64,000 nt of DNA from Daedaleopsis sinensis. Its lineage: Eukaryota; Basidiomycota; Agaricomycetes; Polyporales; Polyporaceae. The notes beneath the pieces were generated by a model. The model worked only from the letters and a program-made list of their open reading frames with translations. It made no database searches and was not told where the DNA came from. A program made the translations under genes and the position numbers. Every line of letters starts with the position of its first letter. The stretch's first letter is position 1. Shown here in pieces: positions 41,059 to 51,941 of the stretch. The stretch is from assembly GCA_033807695.1 (NCBI GenBank), contig CM066309.1:2046001-2110000 (forward strand), read 5' to 3'.

Positions 41059-43174
41059 CTAGTTTGTTTTTGCTGTCGAGAACCCCACATCCACCCAAGC
41101 GCGCATCCGGTCGCCGTAGCGGATTGTCACCAGGAACATCCTGCGAAGAGGTTGGTGAGTGGTGATCAAGGACAAATAGTGTATTCAACTCGTGCACGAG
41201 GACGCACCCAAGTCCGAGCCAGGCAATCCCTGCGAAAACTGCGTCTGTCGTCGCAACCCCGAGCGTGTCGATCATTGGCAAAACCCCCGCCGTCACACAT
41301 GCGACGAACAGTGCGCGGAACGCGCTGCGATACAGCTGGTCAGTACTTGTCCCCACACACGGAAGAGGCACCACACTCACGAGATCGCGGCCATGATCTC
41401 CGCACTTTTAGCGTGCAGAATGTCTACGTAGTACGCGGACGAAGGCGTCATGACGATATCGACCTGACGATCGGGGCCAGGTAAGCTTGAGATGTTCAGG
41501 ACGACTTCGACAGCGTCGCACGTACCCCGATGCCGTTCATGAGCAGCCAGACGAGGTTGAGGACGATCCCGGGCGCGCCAGGCACATACTTGACCGTGAG
41601 CCCGCTGAGCAGCACAGACATCGGGACCAGAAGGCCCGCACCCCACGGTGTCGCGCGGAGGCGGTCCTCTGGGACCCAGATCCCACTGCGGCGCTGGCGC
41701 CATGCTACGGCCGCTTTATCCGAGAGCATGCCTGAGATCGGGGCGCCGACTGTCCATCAGGTAAGTTAAACCGTGGAAGGTCATGAACAGGGAATGAAGA
41801 GCGTACTGAGATTTCCAGTGCCGACAGGCATAAAGCAGGCCCCAATGAGGGCTTCGTTCGTGATCTTGTATCGCCGAGCCTATGGAGAGGTGAGTGGGCG
41901 TAGATAATGACTGTGGTGAGTCGAGTAGAACGCACGATCGTGTACGAGAGAGGGTTGAGCAGCACTGACACCGTTGGTCAGCTTTTTCCATAATGAAGAG
42001 TTATGTCACTCAACTACTAACCGAAGTCTGTCAAGATCGCAACCGTACTCGCCAATGTCTGGGAAACACCGCCATAAATCAATTGTGAGTGAAGAGATGA
42101 CATGATACATACCACAAGGATCAAGTTCGGGCTCCGGCGCAAGGCTAGGCATGCGAAGGGGTTAACTCTGAGCATGGCGGACCGTTTTTCGGATGCCCGC
42201 CTCTCCTTCAACACAACCGGATCGATCGTCTCAGGCAACCACTTGATTATCATCAATAACGCGGAGAGTCCCATGAAGAACAGTGCCCAATGCGTGTGTC
42301 TCCAAGAGGCGTAGTGTGCTGCGATCCTGCCACAAGTAGGCGCAATTGCCGACCCGAGGAGCGATGCCTGACACGCAGAAGAGCTCATCAATTCAAGAGT
42401 CGACGTCCAGCAAGATCGACGGGAGATACGCACTGCGAAAAAGATTCCCATAGCCGTTCCGCGTTCTTCAAGTCGGTAAATGTCTCCAATGACGGCCCCG
42501 CCCACGGAGAGCGCACTGGACGACCCGAAGGCTTGGAGAAAGCGCCAACACAGCAGCTGGGGGACCGTCTGCGAGCATGCAACCCCCACACTGCCTACGC
42601 ACAGGCAAGGCAGAGAGGCAAAGTAGACGACACGACGCCCGTCTAGGATGAAGATGATCAGGTTACGGTGCGCAGCGAGATGCTATTGCGTAGACGGGAT
42701 CCTAACTGACATAATCTAGAGTAGGTTGCCCAGACGAGGCTGCCGAACGCCACGCTTGCGAGCGAGATGCTCACGGACAAGCTGGAGCATCTCGTAGTGT
42801 ATGTGAGTGCCCTGGTCACAGTGAACAGTGCGAGCGGTCGGCACTCACTTGACAACAGCCGCGGTGGTGTTGAGATCGCGTGCAATTTGTGGGATGCAGG
42901 GGACGAATGTGCCCGACACTAAGACTAGCAGAAGAGGCGAAATGTGAGTGGTCAGCGTACACGCCTCTGTAGGAGTCGTATAAAACCTACAAGGGATGAT
43001 TCCAGTCCATGCGAGGAGTGCAAGAATGCCCTTCTGCTGACGACGAGAAAAGCGAGAGTACAGCAGGTCGTACTTAGCAGTTGCGCTCGCGTCTTCCGAT
43101 CCAGATGCTCCGGGCCGGCGCACGCCCGACTCGCTGGCGAGCAGGGGGCTCGTTTCCGACGCCTCCAGGACCAT
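41059..43174 (-). CDS. MFS transporter copy B (near-identical paralogue of A)
   Basis: Same exon order and splice sites as copy A. The start is MVLEASETSPLLAS at 43174; an in-frame ATG at 43195 is also possible. It shares RFLQAFGSSSALSVGGAVIG and DIYRLEERGTAMGIFFAV with A without change, and ends LVTIRYGDRMRAWVDVGFST, stop 41059-41061. In the 44-residue stretch from WLPETID to the end of the exon I count six differences from A. One change stands out: motif C reads AIAPTCGRIAAHYASW, so the last Gly of the GPxxGG-type antiporter signature is Arg (GGG to AGG). A, C and D all keep Gly. The frame is open in the exons I checked. Function may be altered or lost. Confidence 0.85.
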
Positions 43175-43517
43175 CCGAGTGCTCTCAAGCTCCAAGAATT
43201 AAGTACTAGTAGTAAGTGCTGTGAAAAGTGTTTGTGGCTCCGTGGAGATCTGAACCGCCTATGCCCTCTAGCATATTTGTACTCCCCTGGCCCGCGGCTC
43301 TCCCATCAAGGCCTGCGGCCCAGCCCACAGTGCCCGCCATTCCAGGCCATTCCAGTCTGACTCACATTACCAATGTGATCAGACGCCCGCACTTGAAACT
43401 TTGCGCATGCGTAGGAGGTAGTACTTAGTACGTAAATCGAATATGGTGGTTCGACTGACTGGGCTAATAGCAGGGTTTAGGGCATCTTCAGTGCAGGTGA
43501 ACTGGATTGCTACAAAT
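43175..43517. other. Upstream region of MFS B
   Basis: It matches 37435-37815 upstream of MFS A, then jumps to sequence matching about 38565 just before the DUF5648 relic. Nothing else is seen. Confidence 0.6.
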
Positions 43518-43525
43518 ATATAAGA
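43518..43525 (+). promoter_or_regulatory. TATA-like element before the DUF5648 relic
   Basis: TATATAAG lies 74 bp before the relic's ATG. It derives from DNA that lies farther upstream in copy 1, because the intervening DNA is missing. Confidence 0.4.
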
Positions 43526-43591
43526 CTCTTCTCATCTACCTTACTGAGATACCTCTACTATAGTACTACAGCCCATCTACTTCTATCCGCC

Positions 43592-43775
43592 ATGAAGCTC
43601 CGGCGTCGCCGCAGTCATTCTCATGTCCCTTGTTGCGTTTCAAGGACAAGCCATGCCCGCCTCCGCAGGTATTGAGGTACCCACTCACCGCTCGATCCAC
43701 TTCTACACGACAAGCGCGTGAACCACGCCTCAAGATACACGCTGTCATGAATGGAAATTATGGAATCCCCTCGCC
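43592..43775 (+). pseudogene. Deleted relic of the DUF5648 secreted protein
   Basis: It starts like the gene at 38593 (ATGAAGCTC), but an indel right after the third codon shifts the signal-peptide frame. The exon-1 end and intron donor (GAGGTACCCACTC) are kept. A first deletion joins a CCACTTC inside the intron to the CCACTTC of the first DHFYTT repeat, so the acceptor is lost. A second removes about 22 bp, and a third joins CACGCCT directly to the 3' flank. No protein can be made. Confidence 0.9.
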
Positions 43776-43989
43776 GTAACCTCTGTTTTATTCGACCGAG
43801 TTATCGAGTCGCACAACCAGATGGGCCAACTTTGCAAATAAGTGAAAATTGTGAACAACTCGTGCATGTCTCATTGCCCCAGATATACCGCTATCAGCCA
43901 ACTGTAGCCGAAATGATTGCACTCAGGCTAGCATGATGCCCCATATCATCATCATGTCTCAGTCACCGTTGAGTCATTGTGCACCTCCT
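43776..43989. other. Short intergenic stretch
   Basis: Only the 3' flank of MFS C is seen. Confidence 0.5.
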
Positions 43990-46202
43990 CTAGTTGTTTT
44001 GTGCGGTAGAGAACCCTACGTCCACAGTAGCACGCATGCGGTCGCCGTAACGGATGACTAACAGGAACATGCTGAGCAAGGAGAGGTAAGATGTATCAGT
44101 CGGCCCGCTGCAAAATCCCCAACCTCAGACATGTGCATGAATACGTACCCAAGGCCGAGCCAGGCGATCCCTGCAAACAGGGTGTCCGTTGCCGTAACAC
44201 CTATTTTGTTGATGAGTGGCAGGATCCCCGTCGTCACTACCGCGATGATGATCGCGCGGAACGCGCTACAGCAGATGTTAGTGAGCGAGCTGAAGTGTAC
44301 CACCATACGACAGATGCGACAAATGCACTCACGCGCTCGTCGCCATAATCTCCGCGCTCTTGGAGTGCAGCACATCGACACAGTACGCAGACGCAGGCGT
44401 CAACACGATGTCAACCTACACAGCACGTAGGAGCACACCAGTGTACAAGGAAAATAATGGACAACGCGTGTCAGCCCTCGCCCTTGCCGCAGACAAAAGT
44501 ACCGTTGTACGCACCCCGACACCGTTCATGAAGAGCCACACCAGGTTCAGGACGATACCCGGTAGGCCGGGAACGTACTTGATCGTGAGCCCGCTGAGGA
44601 GGATAGACATCGGAACCATGAATCCCGCGCCCCACCGCGTCGCGCGCAGACGGTCCTCTGGCACCCAAACGCCTCCCCTCTTTTCGCGCCACGATATGAC
44701 CGCTCTGTCGGAGAGCCAGCCGGCAAAGGGGGCGCCGACTATCCGGCCGGGTCAGAGTCAGAGACACTGAGATGCGCGGACTCGGAGCGGACAAGCGTAC
44801 TGAGGTTACCGGTCCCTACGGGGATGAAGAATGCTCCAATAAACGCCTCGTTCGAGATGTTGTATCGTTTGGCCTACCGTAGCCAGTCCCGGTCAGTGAA
44901 CGCAAATTTAATAGACGAACCTGACCAGCACGTACAATTGTGTATGATAGAGGGATCATGAGAACTGGAAGTTTACATCATGATTGTCAGCTTCATTCGA
45001 TCTGCGGCGCAAAAAGGCCTCACTGACCAAAATCGGTCAGGAGCCCCGCGGTTCCGGCAAGGGTCTACGGACAAATAGCGTTTATACTGTGGGCGAGTAA
45101 CCAATGCAACGCCGGCACTGACCACGAGCATCAAGTTCGGACTTCGAAGCAAAGCGAGGCTAGCAAATGGGTTGATCTTGAGGAAGGCGAACCGTCCGTA
45201 GGATTCCCTCTTCTTCAAAACTTCAGGATCGATTGTCTCAGGCAGCCACTTGGCCATGAACAGCAACGCGGAGAGGCCCATGAAGAACATCGCCCATTGG
45301 CAGTACCTCCATGACGCATAGTGCGCCGCGATCCCGCCAAACAGCGGCGCAATGGCCGCTCCAAACAGAGACGCCTAGCGCAGAGAAGCAGAAGGGTCAG
45401 TCGACTTGGAGTTGGCACTGGCGAAAATGCATGTAGGAGGATATGCACCGCAAAGAAGATCCCAATCGCCGTCCCGCGTTCCTCGAGCCGGTAGATGTCC
45501 CCAATGACAGCCCCGCCCACGGAAAGGGCGCTGGAGGACCCAAAGGCTTGGATGAAGCGCCACGACAGGAGTTCGGGGACGGATTGCGCGCAGGCAACGC
45601 CGATAGAACCTATGCATAAGCACGGCAGAGAGCCGAAGTATACGACACGGCGGCCATCTAGATCGGACGACATGAGTGCGTGGAGAGCTGCAAAGCAAGT
45701 AAGGATTCACCGACATCTTCCGGAGTAGGTCGCCCAGGTGAGACTACCGATCGCGCCGCTTGCCAGCGAGATGCTAACTGTCAGGCTAGAGCACATTGTG
45801 ATCCGTGTAATTAGCGATGTGTAGGATTCTGAAGAATACATGATAGCTGAGATTAGTAGTACGTACTTAACGATAGATCCGGTAGAGTTGAGTTCGCGTG
45901 CGATCTGTGGGATGCACGGGACGAACGAGCCCGAGACCAGGACTGGTGGATTTTGGTGGATGGCAGCCTGAGCGCGCTGCGAGGTTCATAATCGCAAGTG
46001 AGCTGCACGTACAGGGCATGATTCCGGTCCATGATAGCAGAAGGAGAATCGTGCGCTTCTGGCGTGGGGAGAAGCGGTCGTACAATAGATCGTGTTTAGC
46101 AACAGCGATCGCGTCCCCGGAACGTGCCTGGCTGTCGAGGACATCATTGACATCTGGCAGGTTGTGGACGGCGAGGAGTGGGCTCGTTTCTGAGGCCTCC
46201 AT
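43990..46202 (-). CDS. MFS transporter copy C (DHA1-type)
   Basis: An older paralogue of A and B in the same orientation. It starts MEASETSPLLAVHNLPDVND at 46202, with YDRFSPRQKRTILLLLSWTG before TM1. Landmarks: LDGRRVVYFGSLPCLCIGSI, RFIQAFGSSSALSVGGAVIG, DIYRLEERGTAIGIFFAV, motif C AIAPLFGGIAAHYASW, WLPETIDPEVLKKRESYGRF and, in the second half, the GWLSDRAVISWREKRGGVWV region (about 44670-44730). The end is RYGDRMRATVDVGFSTAQNN, stop 43990-43992. Intron positions follow A and B but intron sequences differ. I see no frame break in the exons read. The acidic dileucine-like ETSPLL is kept. The substrate is unknown. Confidence 0.88.
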
Positions 46203-46655
46203 CGCAGCACACCTGTGGGCTAAGAATCGAATCCGGGTCCGAGTCAGACTTGCTGGCTAAGAGTTCCTCTTATACTACTTCGGCCCCGCCAAGCGGAGCC
46301 GCGGAGGATTGTGGCGTGGTGAACAACAGCAGAACTTGCGTAAGCTGCGTGCTATTTGAATTTTGAGTCCCGCCGAGCTTCGATGTTGATGGCGTGGAGA
46401 TAGTGACTCGAGTGGCTGCTTCTTGATCATGAGTCATAACAGCCGTTAACATACGGCTAGTCGTGAATGTCAATATTGTCGGAATCTTGAAAGCTTGAAG
46501 TGTTGAACCTGAGCTGCACATAGACCAGGACGAAACACCTCCTGAATACCTTTTGACCCCTAGCTCAGAACATATGTGCAATATATCGGGCGGTCACCAT
46601 GCCTACACGCTCATCACCGTATTTTTCAAGCTCATACCAGGGCTCTAGATGCACC
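46203..46655. other. Intergenic between MFS C and D
   Basis: About 450 bp containing the promoter of C. No structured element is recognised. Confidence 0.5.
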
Positions 46656-48737
46656 CTAGTTGCTGTGAGTATCCGAGTAGCCCACGTCCACCCATGCGCG
46701 CATTCGATCGCCGTGACGGGTTGTGAGCATGATCATCCTGTCCAAGTTAGCACTATAAGTTTGAAACGTGTACGGAAGATGCAACTGTGTAAACACCCGA
46801 AACCTAGCCACGCGATGACCGCGAAAAGCGAGTTTATCCATATAACCCACACTCTCTCGATGAGCGGCAGGATCCCTGCGGTCGTGAAAGCTGCCGCGAG
46901 TGCGCGGAACGCCCTGTCATGTCAAGCGAGCCACTGTTAGTATACGATTACAGCGGGCGAGCAGTCCACTCACGCGCTCGCGGCGATTGTCTCTGCGCTT
47001 TCGAATGCAAGACGTCGACGTAATACGCCGACAAGGGGGTCAGCACGATGTCGTCCTAGGGCGCTCTCTGGGTCAGTGGTCGAACGACGTAGGATATCAC
47101 GCTGGCCACATACTCCGATTCCATTCATGAACAGCCACATGGGATTGAGGATGATCCCTGGGACGCCCGGTATGTATTCGATGGTGAACCCAGTGAGGAG
47201 CATGGACATCGGCACCAGAATTCCCGACCCCAGCACCGACGCGCGGAGGCGGTCCTCCGGGACCCATATCCCGCCACGACGCCTGCGCCACGCTATGACT
47301 ATCCGGTCGGAGAGGAAGCCAGCGATGGGGGCGCTGACTGGGCGAGCCGTCAACATATCCCCACACCCTGATAACGGCGAAGGCGAAACGTACGCAGGTT
47401 CCGGAGTCCAGCGGGGATGAAGAAACCTCCGATCAGAGCCACGTTGGTGATATTGCATCATCTTCCCTGCACTCGAACTCGCACAGATGTCCACACCGCG
47501 AGGAAGAGAACGCTGTGACTCACGATTGTGTATGACAGAGGGACTAAGAGAACTGCGATCTGTCAGTCTCGCGCGCAACTAGCAACTAGTATCGCCAGCA
47601 CTGACCAAAATCCGTGACAAGCGCAGTGACGCCCGCCAAGGTTGGTCGAGGGAGAATCTATTCAGCTGCAGCGTGCCCATACGCACGGGTGACACCTCAC
47701 CAGCAGCAAAATGTTCGGGCTGCACAGCACAGCGAGGCTACCGAACCTGAAGATTGCGAAGCGTCCGTGTTGTGTTCTTTGTTGCTGAAGCGTGCCGGGA
47801 TCCATCGTCTCGGGCAGCCATAGGGCTATAGAGACCAACGATGAGAGGCCCATCACAAACAGACCCCACTGAGAGTGTCTCCACGACGCATAGTGTGCCG
47901 CGAGCCCACCGCACAACGGCGCTATCGCGGGGCCGAAGACGCCTGTCGCAGTCGCATACATACATGTATGAGTGAGCCAACGCTGACACTAGTAAGACGA
48001 TGAGCACATTCAACAGACGCACCCCGAGAAATTTGCCCATCGCAGTCCCGCGCTCCTCAAGGGCGTAGATGTCGCCGATCGCGGCCGCACCGACAAACAT
48101 CACGCTCGACGCGCCGAACGCCTGCACGACACGCCAGCAGCAGCCCGCGCACGCTCCGCGAGAACGCCACCCCCGCGGAGCCCAGGCAGAGCAGCGGCAG
48201 CGATCTGAGGTACACGAAGCGACGGCCGTCCAGTGGGGCCCTCCGCTGTCAGCACTTAGTCTCGGTGGCCGCCGAGGAGAGTACGTGGCCCACACGAGGC
48301 TGCCGATGGATGTGCTGGCGAGCGAGAGGCTCACCGCGAAGCTGGAAGGGAGGATCGGAGGTCGGACGAGCGCGACACCCGGACTCCTCAGGCACGACAC
48401 GTACTTGATGACTGATCCTGTGGTCTCGAGCTCAAGGGCTATCTGTGGTATGCATGGAACGATGGACCCGGAGACCAGGACTGAAGCGGATCCAGAGGCC
48501 CATTCGTCAGCGCTCAGCAGCTGTACGGCTGGGAGATGCACAGGGGTACGCACAAGGGATGATTCCGGCCCATGCTAACAAAGTGACGATCTTTCGCTTC
48601 TGGCTTGGAGAAAAGCGTCGGTATTGGAAGTCCTGCTGTGACTTGAGGAGATCCTCGTCTAGCGATTGTTGGGAAGCTGTAGTTGTGTCGATGCCAGGGT
48701 CGGCGAGCAGCGGGCTCCAGTGCTCTGTAGCAGACAT
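46656..48737 (-). pseudogene. MFS transporter copy D, frameshifted
   Basis: The most divergent copy. It starts MSATEHWSPLLADPGIDTTT at 48737 and ends TTRHGDRMRAWVDVGYSDTH, stop 46656-46658. LDGRRFVYLRSLPLLCLGSA then GVAFSRSVRG is in one frame. The directly following WRVVQAFGASSVMFVGAAAI then GDIYALEERGTAMG is in another. No intron exists at this point in A, B or C. Compared with them, D lacks two nucleotides in the CTG-rich stretch near 48137-48145. Downstream exons still look good: motif C AIAPLCGGLAAHYASW, WLPETMDPGTLQQQR, GFLSDRIVIAWRRRRGGIWV. So the damage is recent, or it is a sequence error. The N-terminal dileucine is spaced one residue farther from the acidic residue than in A-C. Confidence 0.75.
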
Positions 48738-49546
48738 TGCGGGTGTCGGGTCGAAGCTCATCAGCACCACGACGGTTCAAATAGATATGATGCATCGCTA
48801 GTGTCCGAGTCGCTACGTTCCTATATTGGTGCACACACGCCGGCTATCTTCACTCTGCTCTATGCTTGCTGAGCTGGGACTATTACTCCACTGTTACGCG
48901 CAGGGTGGGCGTTGCATGCAGAGGAAGCAACTCTATATGACGGGAGTGAGCGATATCGTACCAAGACAGAAGACTCACCACTTGCGGCGTCAGCCCTGTA
49001 CTCAGTACGTGTATGCATATGCGTAATTGAAGGTCGTACTAGGAGTATGTCACCAGTAAGTCGTTCAGCTCACAGTGGCCGCGCCGTCCACGCCTCGGCA
49101 CAATGACTAGAAACATAGATCAAGACTGAGATAGTTTCGAGTTAGTAGATATGGCAGACCATGGTGCACGCATGTCCGAAGAAAACATAGTCATGGCAAG
49201 CAAATAGCAAGTAGTAGTGACAGATAAGTACGTGTACTTATTGCCACTTCAACTTCTTCAAGAGTCTTGTTTTCCCACGGTAGTCTTGACAATTTGAGGC
49301 CAGTCACGTATGACTGCGGCAGTAGGCTATAGTACATTGATTCTCATTTGCTACAGAACATACACAGAGCAATCCTGGAGCAATCCAACGTATCCCGAGA
49401 ACTAGATCTACAGAACAAATACATCAAAGCAACGCACCAGAACGACCGGCCTCGTGCACGAGCGCCGAATCCCGGGGACACCTCTATGGACCCCTTCCGG
49501 AGTCCTGGCAGCTAGCAGCAGCAGCTCTCTAGGAGTCGAGTCGGCC
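48738..49546. other. Intergenic between MFS D and ATG27
   Basis: About 800 bp with the MFS D promoter side and the ATG27 3' flank. Small open frames show no conserved motif. Confidence 0.55.
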
Positions 49547-51203
49547 TCACGCCGCGCCATAGCTCGCCCACAGCCCCTTCCTGGGCGAAGGCTTCAGCGG
49601 GATGCCCTCGCCCACCTCCGCCTCCGGCACGGAGTTCACCATCGTGTCCTCCTCCCCGTCCGCGTACAGCACGTCCTCGTCCATCTCCAGGTCCTCGTAC
49701 GCCCAGCGCACGAGCACGCGCTCGCCCACGCGGAAGCGCGCCCGCGCGAGCCGCGGGTGCGCCTTCACGAACCGCGCGACGTAGTGCCGCACGCGCGCCG
49801 GGGGGTGCCACGCGAGGTACGCGAGCGCGAGGATCGCCGTGCAGGAGGAGAGGAGGAGGATGAGCGCGTCGCGCGCGGCGCGCCCGGACATGGGGTGGCC
49901 GTCGATGAGCTCTTCGGGGGTCTCCTCGTCTGGGGGCGGCCCGCTGTCGTTGTCGTTGTCGTTGTCGTTGTCGGTGTTGTCGTCGTTGCCCCCTGCTGGC
50001 GGGGGATCCTTTGGGTCCGGCTGGGGCTTGGGCGTGCGGTACGAGCCGCAGGCGTGCTTGGTGCGCCATTGGAAGGTGTGCGTCCCGTTCCACGTCCAGG
50101 CGGATGTGGGCGTCGAGGGCTGCAGAGGCAGCGCAGGCCAAGGCAGCGCAGGCCAAGTTCGAGGCCAATCATCAGAACTACCCTGTCTCAAGGGCTTGTT
50201 CGCGATGACGTACCTCGTCTACAAATGGGTCGCAGAGAAATTCAAAGTCTGCTTTCTGAGCACCGTATACGTACCAACCGCCGTGCAGGTAAAGGTGAAG
50301 GACGTCCCGGACTATAGACGGCGTTCGTGAGTACAGAGAACTATCGTGGTACATTGATTCCACCATTGCGGAAGATAAGGAAGACGGCTCACTCCTTGGG
50401 TCTCGTGCTGGGAGGAGCTGTGCGGTGAGGTTCACGCCAGGATGGTAGCTGGTGATGTTGGGCAGGTTCATTGAGCCCGCGACCGGGATTACTTGGAGGA
50501 CACGCGGCTCCTCTTCTTTGTACTGCGGACGCCGGTTTGATACTGGAGTGACAAGGAAGAGGAGGAGGTTATTCATGGGAAGCGCGCCAATGGGTGAAGT
50601 GAATGCACGTACTCGTTTGGCAGATCCAAGTTCCCTGTGGGCACTGCACAAGGTGTCAACTCAATGTCATCTCGCATTCGCACCCGGAGGGAAGAACACG
50701 CTGCACACCAGGCGTGCAGATGACTATATATCATACACCGATTGATGCGCGCGACACTATCTGCACAACGCTCCCATGCACACATCTTGAAACGAACTCG
50801 ACGGGTCAGGACCAGGAAGGGCTCCCGAAACCTTTGCGAGGGGGAGCGCACCAACCAGCACATGAAGACGTCCGCTTACCTGCTCGAACCTAGGCACGCC
50901 CTCCCCCCTCTCCAGCGGCGCCTTCAGGTCGATCCTGTACGCCGTCTTTGTCACCGTCGGCGGCGTCCGCCGCTCGAAATCGACCGTCCACCCGCCCTCG
51001 TTCCCGTTCACGACCGGGCACAGGTCGAAGTGGAAGTCGCCCACGTCGAACGCGCACTCGTCCACGAGGTTCTTCAGCCGCCGCCACGGGTGGGTGTGCC
51101 CCGCCGGGGCGTCCGCCGCTGCGCATCCGCGCGCGAACAGCACGAGGCCGGCGAGTGCTGCGAGTGCGAGTGTGCGCGGGCTCGGACTTGGACTTGGAAG
51201 CAT
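49547..51203 (-). CDS. ATG27: Autophagy-related membrane protein ATG27 (MRH domain)
   Basis: A type I membrane protein that helps traffic ATG9 vesicles between Golgi, endosomes and the phagophore. Five exons (50880-51203, 50613-50643, 50393-50542, 50214-50311, 49547-50119) join in phase to 391 residues. A signal peptide (ALAALAGLVLFARGCAA) leads to the lumenal MRH/mannose-6-phosphate-receptor-like domain: CAFDVGDFHFDLCPVV, WTVDFERRTPPTVTKTAYRI, and the split CPQGTWICQT in a 31-nt exon. Then come LHLYLHGGWYVYGAQKADFE, FLCDPF and FQWRTKHACG. An Asp-Asn repeat (from a GTCGTT tandem) links to the membrane helix ALILLLSSCTAILALAYLAW. The cytosolic tail ends LWASYGAA; yeast Atg27 uses a C-terminal tyrosine signal, and a Tyr is in a similar place here. 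The start was chosen for the signal peptide. The gene is intact. Confidence 0.9.
49945..49972. repeat. GTTGTC hexamer repeat inside ATG27
   Basis: About four to five GTTGTC units on the plus strand encode an Asp-Asn run in the juxtamembrane linker. A coding hexamer repeat keeps frame when it changes length. Confidence 0.85.
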
Positions 51204-51941
51204 GGTTGGGGGGAGTGAAGGGAGATCTAGAGAGCGCACCTGGCAGTCAGAGACTCAGAGGCATTAACAGCACTGGTACTAGTCCTGAGTAAGCGGCGTT
51301 CTGTGGCACTGTGGGTGAGAAGAGCCCCCGAGGCCTGGTTAGCTCGTGGAGTGTGCGTGGATATGATGTTATCTTGGGGAACGGGTCACCGGATCGCCCT
51401 CCTCCCTCCCAGGCTGGAGAGCCGCTGCTCCCGTTCTCGGAGAAACTGAGACACATCTGGCGCAAAGTATCCAGATCGACGGGCATCGTACCACGCCTCC
51501 CGAAGGACGAACAGCTGGGGAGGTAGCGATAAGTAGAGGAAATGGTAACGTTAACGCTCGCTTGTGGTAGAGCAGAGCTCAGCGTCATCGATGGATCCTA
51601 CTACTACTAGTACTCAGGCCAGACTCAGGCTATCCTTCAAGCAATCGCGTACAGTGAGTCGGTGTCTTCAAAAACGCGCACTGGACGTCTCGGAGCTCAT
51701 AGAGTGCACATGGAGACAAGGTACGGTTCAATATTCCCGGAGCAAGATCGAAATAGCAGCGAACGCGGCTACACACGGCGAGTACAACATCCGCCTGCCG
51801 ACCACCTCCAGGACTTCATAAATACTATATAGTAGAGCTAATCTCGTGTGTGAGTAGGTATTATGTATGCATGGATCGTTTTATACAACTAGTGAGAGAG
51901 ATCACGACAAGACGACAGCGAGCCAACGACAAGAAAAACCT
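51204..51941. other. Intergenic between ATG27 start and KGD1 stop
   Basis: About 740 bp containing the ATG27 promoter. No coding block is recognised. Confidence 0.55.

Larger units (their letters stand above)
40968..43775. repeat. Segmental duplication, copy 2 (MFS B + DUF5648 relic)
   Basis: This is the partner of 35215-39365. It lacks about 750 bp upstream of the DUF5648 gene and most of the DUF5648 coding region, but keeps the 3' flank (GATACACGCTGTCATGAATG at about 43733). The sequence is otherwise very close to copy 1, introns included, which points to a recent event. Confidence 0.85.
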
